Shown piece by piece: positions 7,393 through 17,300 of a stretch of DNA of 64,000 bases. How positions within the stretch are numbered: the first letter of the stretch is position 1; the number at the start of each line of letters is the position of its first letter. The notes beneath the pieces are model-generated. The model worked only from the letters and a program-made list of their open reading frames with translations, was not told where the DNA came from and did not search any database. Source of the DNA: Granulicella paludicola (GTDB lineage: Bacteria > Acidobacteriota > Terriglobia > Terriglobales > Acidobacteriaceae); NCBI RefSeq assembly GCF_025685545.1, contig NZ_JAGSYC010000020.1:272354-336353 (forward strand). Direction: 5' to 3'. The translations under genes and the position numbers were made by a program.

Positions 7393-10197
7393 ATGCCCTG
7401 CTTTTTTCCCCGAGTTCGATGCCTGTTGCTTGCGATGGTGTGTGCGGGGGGAATGTCTGCTACATGGGGTCAGGCACTATCGGCGAATACGGATCCGCTG
7501 GATTTGCGGTATTTGAGCCATCAGAGCTGGTCGACCGAACAAGGGTTGCCGCAGAGCAGCGTTCACGGCATCGCGCAGACGAAGGATGGGTTCGTGTGGG
7601 CTGCGACCGAGGGTGGGCTGGCGCGGTTCGATGGAGTGAACTTCACAGCGTTCGGTCACGCAGAGCAGCAAGCCTTCAAGAGCGATGATCTTTGCTGCCT
7701 GCTGGCGCGGGAGGCTGGGCTCTGGGTAGGGTCGTCGAATGGATTGGTGCGCAGGCAGGGAGACAAGTTTCAGCGGTATGGCGTGGCCGAAGGGCTGGCG
7801 TCGGAGTTTGTGCTGTCGTTGAGCGACGGGCCGCGGGGGCTCATGGTCGAGACGACGGGAGGGTGGTCGCGATGGGATGGGGCGAAGTTTGTTGCGGCGC
7901 AGAACCTAGAGCCTGCGTGGAAGGTGGTCGATGGCCAGCTTTCTGTGCGGGGTGTGGCGAGGACATGGAAGCTAGGGGAAGAGTTACCAGCCGGGCGGGT
8001 GACGGCTGTAGAGGTGGATCGTGAGGGCTCAGTCTGGGTCGGGATGAGCAAAGGTCTCGTGATTGCCGATCGGGAAAGTGGGGCGGTGAAGAGTGTCGAC
8101 GCGCTGAAGGGCAGCGGCGTTTTGAGCGTGATGGAGGATGCGGAGGGGAACCACTGGGTCGGCACGGAGACGACGGGGCTGCACGTACTGCGGCGACTCA
8201 AGTTTCGCAGTGAGGGGGCATTGGCGGGGACGCCGGTGACCGTGGTGGTGCAGGCGTCGGATGGTGCGATGTGGGTGGGATCTCGGGATGATGGATTGCG
8301 GCGGCTGCGGAACGGTGTATGGGACGAGCCAGCCAAAGCGCTGACGAGCCAGGTTGTGTTAAGTATGGTGCCATCAGAGGCAGGCGGGGTGTGGGTGGGA
8401 ACTCCGGATGGCTTGAACCTGGTACGGAGCGATGGCAATGTGCAGAGGATTACTTCGGCGGAGGGGCTGCCGGATGAGACGATTCGATCGCTGGCTGTGG
8501 CTCCCGATGGTTCGGTGTGGGCGGGTACGCGGCGCGGGCTAGTGCATCTGCGCGTGGATGCAGCAGGCAGGGTGAGTGTAAAGACGCTGACAAGTATGGA
8601 CGGTCTGGGGGGAGACCTGATCGGAACGATGCTGATGGCCCGCGGTGCGAACGGTGGGTTATGGGTGGCTACCTCGCAGGGGGTGAGCCATATAGCGCAG
8701 GACGGGACGATCGCGAGCTACACAGCGAAGGATGGATTGGGCGACGGAATTGTGAAGGCCATCGCTCAAGGGAATCGGGGTGGCATCTGGGTGGTGACAG
8801 AGGCTAACCTGCTGAGTCGTTTTGAGGACAACGGATTTGTGCGCGCGTTGCAGTTAGAGGATCGCGAGAACAAAGTCGAGGCGATGGTTTCGGATGGTAG
8901 AGGTTCGCTGTGGCTGCGGATGGATCGTGGGGTGAAGCAGATTCTGTTGTCCGAGATGCGCCCCTGCGTGGCGAACGCTGTGTGCATTGCGAAGGCGGAT
9001 GCGGATGGGCTGGCGGATGGAATGCCCAACAGCGAAGTCGTGCCGGAGGGAACATCGCAGCCATGGCTGACGACCAGCGGTGAGCTATGGTTTCCGACTC
9101 GCGGTGGCGTGGCGGTGGCGGATACCCTGCATCTGCCGTTGAATAGGGTGCCGCCGCCGGTGGCGATCGAGCGATTCTTGATTGATGATGTGGCGCAGCC
9201 GCTGACGGACGGTTTGATCGAAGTGAAGGCAGGAAGATCGCGGCTGACGTTAGAGTATGCGGGGTTGAGCTTTGTCGCTCCGGGTGAAGTGCGGTACCGG
9301 TTCATGCTGGAAGGTTTCGATGATCACTGGACCGACGCTGGTGTGCGCCGGGTGGCAACGTATACAAATTTGCCGCCAGGTAAGTACAGGTTTCGAGTGA
9401 TTGCGATGAACGACGATGGTGTCTGGAGCACCGAGGGTGCCACGTTGAGTCTGCGTGTGGTGCCTCCGTTCTGGCGTCGCTGGTGGTTTGTGGCGATTTT
9501 TGTATTGCTGGTGGGCGCCTTACTCGCTGGGCTTTATCTGCTGCGGCTGAGGAGGTTGCGGCAGCAGTTCGATGCGGTGCTGGCGGAGAGAAACCGGATG
9601 GCACGGGAGATCCATGACACGTTGACGCAGGATTTTGTGGGGACGTCCTTGCAGCTCGACCTGCTGGCAGCGCATTTGAAGAGCGGCAGGATTGAGACGG
9701 CGATTGAAGACGTGAGGCGGACGCGGCTGCTGGTGACTGAGGGACTGGAGGAGGCTCGGCGAAGCATCTGGGAGCTTCGAGCGAACCAGGCTGGCGATAC
9801 CCTTCCGACGCGAATGAGCAATCTCGTAGATCGCGACAGGTTTGCTGCGATCTCGCCTCAGTTAAAGGTAGGCGGAGCGTATCGTGTGCTGGAGGCGAGG
9901 GTAGAACGCGAGGTACTGCGGATCACACAGGAGGCGATGGCGAATGCTCTGCAACATGCGCAGGCCTCGCATTGCTGGGTGGAGTTGCAGTATGCGAGCG
10001 ATGCCCTTGTGCTGACGGTGCGGGATAACGGTGTGGGATTCAGCGAAGAGGTTGCGGCGCGCAAGGATGGGCATTTCGGACTGGTCGGGATGCGAGAACG
10101 AGCGTCGTCGATTGGTGGCACACTGGATATCGCAAGCGAGCCGGGTGCTGGAACGACAGTGAATTTGCGGGTCCCCCTGGATGCGGGGACGAGGTAG
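7393..10197 (+). CDS. Beta-propeller sensor histidine kinase (HisKA_3 type)
   Basis: A membrane sensor kinase of about 934 residues. I chose the ATG at 7393 because it gives a signal peptide (PCFFPRVRCLLLAMVCAGG, cleavage near TWGQA); in-frame TTG 7291 and ATG 7306 would bury it. The periplasmic part holds two-component regulator propeller repeats (recurring GSVWVG, GVWVGTPDGL, LWVATSQG-like units), then a Y_Y_Y domain ending near residue 685 (NLPPGKYRFRV). One membrane helix lies near residues 694-715. The dimerisation helix carries His741 in REIHDTLTQ, and the ATPase domain shows NALQHAQ, DNGVGF and GLVGMRERA. It is followed 3 bases later by its response regulator. Confidence 0.92.
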   Translation: MPCFFPRVRCLLLAMVCAGGMSATWGQALSANTDPLDLRYLSHQSWSTEQGLPQSSVHGIAQTKDGFVWAATEGGLARFDGVNFTAFGHAEQQAFKSDDLCCLLAREAGLWVGSSNGLVRRQGDKFQRYGVAEGLASEFVLSLSDGPRGLMVETTGGWSRWDGAKFVAAQNLEPAWKVVDGQLSVRGVARTWKLGEELPAGRVTAVEVDREGSVWVGMSKGLVIADRESGAVKSVDALKGSGVLSVMEDAEGNHWVGTETTGLHVLRRLKFRSEGALAGTPVTVVVQASDGAMWVGSRDDGLRRLRNGVWDEPAKALTSQVVLSMVPSEAGGVWVGTPDGLNLVRSDGNVQRITSAEGLPDETIRSLAVAPDGSVWAGTRRGLVHLRVDAAGRVSVKTLTSMDGLGGDLIGTMLMARGANGGLWVATSQGVSHIAQDGTIASYTAKDGLGDGIVKAIAQGNRGGIWVVTEANLLSRFEDNGFVRALQLEDRENKVEAMVSDGRGSLWLRMDRGVKQILLSEMRPCVANAVCIAKADADGLADGMPNSEVVPEGTSQPWLTTSGELWFPTRGGVAVADTLHLPLNRVPPPVAIERFLIDDVAQPLTDGLIEVKAGRSRLTLEYAGLSFVAPGEVRYRFMLEGFDDHWTDAGVRRVATYTNLPPGKYRFRVIAMNDDGVWSTEGATLSLRVVPPFWRRWWFVAIFVLLVGALLAGLYLLRLRRLRQQFDAVLAERNRMAREIHDTLTQDFVGTSLQLDLLAAHLKSGRIETAIEDVRRTRLLVTEGLEEARRSIWELRANQAGDTLPTRMSNLVDRDRFAAISPQLKVGGAYRVLEARVEREVLRITQEAMANALQHAQASHCWVELQYASDALVLTVRDNGVGFSEEVAARKDGHFGLVGMRERASSIGGTLDIASEPGAGTTVNLRVPLDAGTR

Positions 10198-10200
10198 ACG

Positions 10201-10827
10201 ATGGCGGAGCGGATACGGTTGATGCTGGTGGAAGACCACCAGGTGGTGCGGCAAGGGCTAGTCGCTTTGCTGTCTGCCGATGACGGGATTGAAGTGGTGG
10301 GCGCGGTCGGCGATGGCGCGTCGGCGGCAGAGATGTTTCGCAAGCAGCGGCCGGACGTGACACTGATGGATTTGCAGATGCCGAAGCAGGGTGGCGTAGA
10401 GACGATCCGGCAGATTCGTGGGGAGTTTCCGGACGCACGGCTGATCGTGCTCACAACCTACGACGGAGACGAGGACATCTACCGGGCCCTGCAGGCGGGG
10501 GCAAGAGCCTATTTGCTCAAAGGCATGCCGCTGGAGGAGCTGGTGGCGACGATCAAGGCAGTCCATGGAGGGAAGCTGCATATTCCCAGTTCGGTTGCGG
10601 AGAAGCTTGCACAACGGGTGAGCGGCCAGGAGTTGACCGCGAGGGAGCTTAGCGTGCTGGAGCGGATCGTGGCAGGGCGCGCGAATAAGGAGATAGCGGC
10701 CGACTTGTTCATCTCCGAGGCGACGGTGAAGACGCACATCAACAGCCTGCTGGGTAAGCTTGGCGTGGCTGACAGGACGCACGCGGCGACGGTGGCGATT
10801 CAGCGCGGACTGGTGGCGCATCGATGA
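10201..10827 (+). CDS. NarL/LuxR-type response regulator
   Basis: A 208-residue DNA-binding response regulator. The receiver domain (residues 4-120) has the acidic pocket at Glu11/Asp12, the phosphoacceptor Asp57 in LMDLQMP, the conserved Thr in LTTYDGD and Lys in LLKGMP. The C-terminal LuxR helix-turn-helix (about 140-205) shows LTARELSVLERI, KEIAADLFISEATVKTH and NSLLGKLGV. It starts 3 bases after the kinase stop, so the two form a classical pair. Target genes are not evident; the neighbouring secreted protein is translationally coupled to it. Confidence 0.95.
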   Translation: MAERIRLMLVEDHQVVRQGLVALLSADDGIEVVGAVGDGASAAEMFRKQRPDVTLMDLQMPKQGGVETIRQIRGEFPDARLIVLTTYDGDEDIYRALQAGARAYLLKGMPLEELVATIKAVHGGKLHIPSSVAEKLAQRVSGQELTARELSVLERIVAGRANKEIAADLFISEATVKTHINSLLGKLGVADRTHAATVAIQRGLVAHR

Positions 10828-11375
10828 AAAATTTATGGAAGCGGGCGGTGCTCGTTGGGGTGTTGCTATGGCCGATGACTGGCGGGCAAATAGGCCTGGC
10901 TGCTCAAGGAAAGACGTCGAAGCAGGGTTGGCACACGGCGACGGATGCGGAGCTCGAGGCGGTGATGCCTGCGCGGGCTCCGGTGGTGAATGAACGGATT
11001 GAGACAGAGACGCGGTCAGCGACGGGGATCATCGATGGGCGCGGGCATGTGATTGGTGCGATCGTGCTGATTACTGCGGGGTATGCGGCAAACGGGAAGT
11101 ACTCCCATTACTTACTGGCGCAGAGTGGGCTGAAGATCGGCACGGATATCGTGCTGAAGCCGGGAGCGTATGTGATCGGGTGGACGCGCGAGCAGGAGGG
11201 ACTGCTAGTTCACGTGTATGAAGCGGCGACCGGGGTGGAGCGAGGCAGTCTGACTGCGAAGCTGATGGATGGCAAGGTGACGGTGGTGCCAGTGAAGATC
11301 TGGCCACCAAGCGAGAAGGGCGTGATTCAGATTGGGCGATTCGCTCTGCCGTATGCGGTGCTGGAGGAGCGATAG
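10824..11375 (+). CDS. Secreted protein of unknown function coupled to the two-component system
   Basis: A 183-residue protein I do not recognise. An N-terminal signal peptide (KNLWKRAVLVGVLLWPMTGG, cleavage near LAAQG) points to the periplasm. The rest has a short polar linker, then an apparently beta-rich domain (ATGIIDGRGHVIGAIVLITAGY onward to the C terminus) without Cys or obvious catalytic motifs. Its ATG overlaps the response regulator stop (ATGA), so translation is coupled, and it is probably an accessory or target of the kinase. The C-terminal pattern (GAYVIGWTREQEGLLVHVYEA) recalls small exported proteins that accompany acidobacterial regulators, but this is a guess. Confidence 0.7.
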   Translation: MKNLWKRAVLVGVLLWPMTGGQIGLAAQGKTSKQGWHTATDAELEAVMPARAPVVNERIETETRSATGIIDGRGHVIGAIVLITAGYAANGKYSHYLLAQSGLKIGTDIVLKPGAYVIGWTREQEGLLVHVYEAATGVERGSLTAKLMDGKVTVVPVKIWPPSEKGVIQIGRFALPYAVLEER

Positions 11376-11671
11376 AGACGGAAGGGTGTTACGGGGGTCA
11401 TGCGCGGAGGTGCCGATTTTGCATGAGTCACGGAAATTTTACCGTGTCGCAACGCATTGGACGAGAATTGTTCGTAACGAGGTTCAAATCCCTGATAGAT
11501 TTCTGGCATAGACAATCTTTCTGACAGTTTTGTCATGGTGCGTGACTCGTTTCCGAGTGCGGAGCCATGATCGAACCGTTGGTAGTTCCCGACGTTTGAT
11601 CTGCGAAGCCTCACTTCGATGAGGGCAGAGAGTCGGACCGTCCCAGCTTTGCCTTTCAGGAGTCCTACTTC
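11376..11671. promoter_or_regulatory. Leader region upstream of the NHL/Ig-repeat gene
   Basis: A 296-bp gap without a supported gene. It contains small inverted repeats (cacggaaattttaccgtg at 11433-11450; ctcacttcgatgag near 11611), and a Shine-Dalgarno caggag just before the GTG at 11672. I cannot identify a promoter or a known RNA family with confidence. The hairpins suggest a structured 5' leader. Confidence 0.3.
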
Positions 11672-14269
11672 GTGTGTAAATTCTCTGGTGTTTCTTTGTC
11701 TTCCGCCCTGCGTACGCTGGCGGAAGTGGGTCTGGTTTCCGTTGTTGGACTAGGTTGTGTGGCCGGTGCGCAGACGGCACCTCAGCTTCTGCCGTATACG
11801 ACAAAGGTCGTCGCGGGTACGACGACAGTTTCGGGCGTGACGCCCAAGGCGAACCCGGCTGCGGGTGGCAACTGTCCTTCAGGTCTCAAGGCCACCGATG
11901 CCTACGGAGATGGTTGCCTGGCGACGGAGGTGATCATCGGCACGACGACGTCGCCGACGGGACCGCGCGATGCGGTGGCGGATGCTGCGGGCAATATATT
12001 TTTCGGGGATTTTGTGAATGGCATTGTTCACCGTGTGGACGCGCTGACAGGCGTGATGACGGCGGTGGCCGGTGGAGCGACGGCGTCACCGCAGGCGGGT
12101 ATTGCCTGTGGCGCTTACACCTCCACCGATGCCAAGGGCGACGGATGTCTGGGTACGGCGGTCCACCTGAGCAAGCCGACGGCGCTGGCGTTAGCGCCGA
12201 ACGGCGATCTGTACTTCGCCGACTACGGCTATGGCAACGTGCGCAAGATCACGGCGACGGCGAAAGTGATTCCGGCTACCGGGGGCGTGATCTCGCTGGT
12301 TGCCGGCAGTGCTGGCACCACGAGCGCTGGATTCACCACCGGTTACAACATCAGCAATGCAACAACAACTGTGACGGCAGCGCAGAGCATTCTGGACGGA
12401 CCGTATGGCCTGGCGTTCGATACTCCTGTCTCACCCAATACGCAGCCTGATTTGCTAATTATGGATGAGTACACGGCGGCGGCGGTGGCGCTAAACCTGA
12501 ACACCACTGGCAGCACAAAGGTCAATAACGTTACGATTCCGGCTGGCACGATCTGGAAGATCGCAGGCACCGTGGCGACCGGGGCTCCTACATATCCCTA
12601 CTGCGTGAACACTCCGGGCACAAATCCTGGTTGCGCGTATAACGTTGTTTACTCTGCGGGCAACCAAGCGAACCAGACGCCACTGCGCAGCGCGTATGCG
12701 ATCGCCTCCGCACCGAACGGCAACACCTATCTGGTGAACGAATTCTACGACACGATTCTGCAAGTGGATCCGTCGGGTGTTCTCACGAACTTTGCGGGCG
12801 TCTACAACAAGACGGGTAGTTCGACGGCGCGCGCAGTAGCGGGAACAAATGCGATTGGCAGCCCGTTCGGTGTGGCAGCGGACGCCTACAACAATGTGTA
12901 TTTCACGGATGCGGCCTACGGCAATGTGTGGCGTGTGGATGCAGGAACGAAGGAACAGTTCCTGATTGCGAGCGGCTTCGGCAAGAGCGGTACAACGGGC
13001 TTTGCGAGCGCCACTCTGCCAGGGCCGGGTGCCTTCGGCATCAGCGTGGATGCGAATGGCAACCTGTTCTTCGGCGACACGGAGATGGGAACGGTAACCG
13101 AGATCGCGACGAACGCGCAGTTCGGAACCATTGGAGCGAACCAGCCTACGCAGACGATCGATATTCACTTTGGCGTGGGAGATGGACCGGCGGCAACAGG
13201 TGCGTATGTCCTGAGCAATGGCGCTGGAAACTTCGCGCTGGGTACGCAGTCCTGCACGACGAACAGCGATAACACGATGGACTGCACACTGCCCGTGACG
13301 GCGACGCCGACGGCGCTGGGTGCGTTCATGGCAACGCTTACGATTACGTCAAGCCTGGGAGGGACGAATGCGATTACGCTCTCCGGCACGTATGCGCAAA
13401 GCCCCAACACGCGCACGGCACTGAGTTACACGGCGCCGAGCCTGAGCTGCACGGGTGTGTCTTCCTTCTCGCCGACGACGCCGGTTGTTTTCCTGGCGAC
13501 GATTACGGCGAATGGTCCTGCGGCGCCGACCGGGTCGGTTCAGTTCTATGCAAACGGGGCAGCGATAGGTGCACCGCAGAGCATCACGACCGGTGGTACT
13601 GCTTCCGCGCCTGTCTATACTTCGACCCTGACTTATACCTTTTCGACTCCGAATACCTACACGGTAACCGCTGTCTATAGCGGCGACAGCTACTTCAAGA
13701 CGTCTACTTCCGTAGGCACGAACATCACAAGCTCCAACCCTACGTTTGCGAGCTCGCTGAACACAGCGAACGAAGAGAATGCGGTTGTGGCGGGTGGCAC
13801 GGCGTTGTACAGCTTCAATCTGGCGCAGACCGTGTACGCAGGCACGATTACGTTTGCCTGCTCTGGTTTGCCTTCGGGTGCGGCTTGCTCATTCAGCCCC
13901 ACGACGGTGACGGCGAACGGTTGCTCGACGGGCACGACGGTTGCGATGAGCATCACGACACTGCAGGGTTATGTGACAGCCGGTGGCTTCGGGAGTTTTG
14001 GCAAGGGACGCTGGCAGTTGATGGCGATGTTCCCGGCGATCGGGCTCGCGTTGCTGATTGGCTTGCGCCGGCGCAAGGCTGGAGCTCGCTGGTCGCAGAT
14101 TGCGATGAGTCTGGCGCTGCTGGTTGGGCTCTCTTCGCTAATGGCCTGCACGGGCACGAAGATTGCCGGTACCGGTGGGACGCCCAAGGGGACGAGCACG
14201 GTGACAGTGACGGCGACGGGTTCGGCTGGAATCACATCCTCGTTTACGGTGCCGCTGACGGTCAACTAG
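11672..14269 (+). CDS. NHL-repeat and Ig-like-repeat surface protein
   Basis: An 865-residue secreted protein. GTG start follows caggag; the first ~33 residues form a signal peptide ending near VAGAQ. Residues ~90-490 are NHL/beta-propeller-like repeats (recurrent DAAGNIFFGDF, PNGDLYFADYGYGNVRKI, DAYNNVYFTDAAYGNVWRV, DANGNLFFGDTEMGTV). After this come a choice-of-anchor-like beta region and an Ig-like domain (PTGSVQFYANGAAIG ... YTVTAVYSGDS). The C terminus has a membrane-like run followed by LRRRK and a second hydrophobic segment ending in LMACTG, then a short beta tail, as is common in acidobacterial Ig-repeat proteins. It stands directly upstream of a TonB-dependent receptor. Ligand unknown; probably carbohydrate-related. 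Confidence 0.85.
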   Translation: MCKFSGVSLSSALRTLAEVGLVSVVGLGCVAGAQTAPQLLPYTTKVVAGTTTVSGVTPKANPAAGGNCPSGLKATDAYGDGCLATEVIIGTTTSPTGPRDAVADAAGNIFFGDFVNGIVHRVDALTGVMTAVAGGATASPQAGIACGAYTSTDAKGDGCLGTAVHLSKPTALALAPNGDLYFADYGYGNVRKITATAKVIPATGGVISLVAGSAGTTSAGFTTGYNISNATTTVTAAQSILDGPYGLAFDTPVSPNTQPDLLIMDEYTAAAVALNLNTTGSTKVNNVTIPAGTIWKIAGTVATGAPTYPYCVNTPGTNPGCAYNVVYSAGNQANQTPLRSAYAIASAPNGNTYLVNEFYDTILQVDPSGVLTNFAGVYNKTGSSTARAVAGTNAIGSPFGVAADAYNNVYFTDAAYGNVWRVDAGTKEQFLIASGFGKSGTTGFASATLPGPGAFGISVDANGNLFFGDTEMGTVTEIATNAQFGTIGANQPTQTIDIHFGVGDGPAATGAYVLSNGAGNFALGTQSCTTNSDNTMDCTLPVTATPTALGAFMATLTITSSLGGTNAITLSGTYAQSPNTRTALSYTAPSLSCTGVSSFSPTTPVVFLATITANGPAAPTGSVQFYANGAAIGAPQSITTGGTASAPVYTSTLTYTFSTPNTYTVTAVYSGDSYFKTSTSVGTNITSSNPTFASSLNTANEENAVVAGGTALYSFNLAQTVYAGTITFACSGLPSGAACSFSPTTVTANGCSTGTTVAMSITTLQGYVTAGGFGSFGKGRWQLMAMFPAIGLALLIGLRRRKAGARWSQIAMSLALLVGLSSLMACTGTKIAGTGGTPKGTSTVTVTATGSAGITSSFTVPLTVN

Positions 14270-14280
14270 GCGTTCTTCGG

Positions 14281-14308
14281 CGGATGGACAGAGGGTCCTG
14301 TCCATCCG
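14281..14308. terminator. Hairpin between NHL/Ig gene and TonB receptor gene
   Basis: A perfect 11-bp stem (14281-14291 with 14298-14308, cggatggacag/ctgtccatccg) with a 6-base loop, followed by ttgccgattttcttg. It begins 12 bp after the stop codon. It could terminate or attenuate transcription between the two genes. A shorter version of the same stem (cggatgga/tccatccg) is found at 32264. Confidence 0.65.
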
Positions 14309-14375
14309 TTGCCGATTTTCTTGTACGACTTTGATTCATTGTTTCAGGCCGGTCTTCGGCCAGGAGATTCCCAGG

Positions 14376-17300
14376 ATGTCTTTTATGTTTCGCCAGATTT
14401 TGAAAAGCTGCAGGGCCTGTGTATGTGCGGCTCTGGTTATGGTTCCCGCTCTTGTCGCGATCTTTAGCATGGCGCCCAGCGCGTATGCTCAGTCCGCCAC
14501 TACAGGCGCGATCGGTGGTACGGTTTCGGATACGAGCGGCGCACTGCTACCCAACACAGCAGTCACAGTGACCTCGACCGATACAGGAACGACGCGCACA
14601 GTTAAGGCCAACGCGCAGGGCGAGTATCGCGTAAGTGACCTAACGCCAGGTAGCTATAAAGTGTCTTTCACAGCGGACGGCTTTCAGACGAAGGAAGAGA
14701 ATGCGGTGACGGTGACAGTCGGTGGCGTGGCCGGAATCTCGCCGCAACTGACTGTGGGTTCAACTTCGGATAAGACCGAGGTCACAGGTCAACCCTCGCT
14801 GTTGGACACGGATAACAATGCGATCTCATCGACGATCGATCAGAACGCGATCGACAATCTGCCAATCAACGGTCGCCGTTGGTCGAACTTTGCGCTGCTG
14901 ACGCCGGGCGTGGTGTCGAACTCGGACGGGTTTGGACTGCTGAGCTTCCGCGGTATTAGTGTGCTGCTGAACAACAGCACGGTGGACGGTGCGGACAATA
15001 ACCAGGCGTACTTTTCGGAGGAGCGTGGACGCACACGTGCTTCTTATTCGGTGTCGCAGTCAGCAGTGCAGGAGTTCCAGGTGAATCTGTCGAACTACTC
15101 GGCTGAGTATGGTCGTGCAGCGGGTGGCGTGATCAACACGGTCACGAAGTCGGGCAGCAATGCGTTCCATGGAGAGCTGTTCTTCTATGATCGCGACAGT
15201 GACTTCGGCGCGGAAAACCCGTATACGACGCTGACGACGCAGGTGGCCGGGACAAACACATTTACAACGTACCCATACAAACCGAAGGATTGGCGCAAGC
15301 AGTGGGGCTTTGGTGCGGGTGGTCCGTTACTGCACGACCAGTTGTTCTGGTTCTACTCGTATGATCAGAGCCAGCGGAACTTTCCGGGCACGGCTCGTGC
15401 TTCGGACCCGACCGATACGTTTGCGGCTGCGGATTCGACGCTGCCGAATGGTGTTACGTGCACTGGCGGCAACCTGAATACTACTTCGGGCACGGCCCCT
15501 GGAGATGGCGCTGCCTGCCAGGAGGCGAATGCGCTCAATCTGGGGAGTGGACCCGGCGCGTACCAGGCGGGCGCGGCCTACTATACACAGGGACTGGGCG
15601 TGATCTCGTCGTTCCTCGGCGCAGTGCCGCGTCACTCTGACCAGGTGTTGAACTTTCCGAAGCTTGACTGGCAGATCAACGATCGCAATCGCCTGACGCT
15701 GCAGTACAACCGCCTGCGATACAGTTCGCCAGCGGGCGTGCAGACACAGGCCTCGAACTTCTACGGCCGCGGCTCCTTCGGCAATGATTTTGTGAAGGAA
15801 GACTTCGGAATTGCGCGCCTGTCGACGGTGCTGTCCTCGAACATCGTGAACAGCCTGCTGTTCCAGTACGGCCGTGACTTCGAGTATGAGAGCTCGCAGA
15901 AGCCGCTACCGAACGAAGTCCCGCTGGAGACATTGATCGGAGACGATCCGAAGGCACCGGCTGCCGCGCCGGACACGCAGATCGGCTACGAGTTCGACGG
16001 CACCGGATTCGACATTGGCCGTTCGTACCTGGGCGAGCGTCGCGCTCTACCCAACGAGCGCCGCATGCAGGGTGAAGATATCGTTACCTGGAGCCATGGA
16101 CTGCACACAACCAAGGCAGGCATCGAGGTCAACCGCGTGTTCGACTACGTCGACAACCTGTACGAAGAGGGTGGTAGCTTCAGCTACGACTACAGCTACG
16201 ACTTCATCGCCGACTATCTGCACAAGACGACAGGGGTTGGCGGCACCAACTACGCACCGCAGTACTACTCGTTCAGCCAGGGCTTCGGCAATCCTCGAGC
16301 GGAACTGGCGACGACGGACTACGCAGGTTTTGTCACGGACGACTGGCGGATTACGCCGCGCATGACGCTGACCCTGGGTGTTCGTTACGAGTACGAGTAC
16401 ATCCCCCAGCCATTCGCTCCCAACACCGTGGGCAACGGCCTCACGGGCGCGGCGTACGCGGGGCCTGTCTCGCAAACTCTGAACAAGCCAGACGATCGTA
16501 ACAACATTGGCCCGCGCGTGGGCTTTGCGTACAACGTGTTCGGTGACAGCAAGACGACGCTGAGAGGCGGTTACGGCATGTATTACGGTCGCATCATCAA
16601 CTCGAACATCATCCAGTCCTACCTGCTCTCCGGCAGCCAGAACGGCCAAGTTGATTTTCAACCGACGGCTTCGAACAAGTGCCAGCAGTACCCGAACATC
16701 TTTGCGTCGGCGCAGGCGTTTGTCAGCGCCTGCCAGACCGCGAGCGGAGGCTTGAACTCGAACACGATCTCCTATCTGGACAAGCATCTGCAAAACCCGC
16801 AGATCCACGAGGTCGATCTTGCGGTGCAGCAGGACCTCGGCCATCAGACGACGTTCTCGATCAGCTACATGGGCTCAATGGGCCGTGAGTTGGCGGCAGC
16901 TGTGGACCAGAACGTATCGCCTGCGACCGCCAGCCGTACGTTCGAGGTGCTGAACAATACGCAGCCCCCTGTTTCCGGTTACACCACCTACCCGCACGGC
17001 GGCAAGCCTCCTGCGTTGATCGCTAACAGTCTGCACACGTACAAGGAGTACACGACTGCGAGCACGGCGTTCCCGGGCTACTATCATGTGCTTGAGTTCA
17101 AGAGCGAGGTGAACTCCAGCTACAACGCGCTAGTGATGCAGCTGAATCATCGCTTCTCGGATAACTTCTCGTTCCTTTCGAACTTCACCTTTGCGCATGC
17201 GCTCGACTACAACCCCTATCTCAGCACGGGGTATGGCACGTCGTCCGAGTTGCTCGATCCGTTGAACCCGGCGGGCGAGTATGCGACCAGCTCGTTGAAT

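Noticed and set aside
11481..11492. GGTTCAAATCCC resembling a tRNA T-loop
   Set aside because: The flanking bases do not pair into a T-stem, and no acceptor, D or anticodon arm can be drawn around it.
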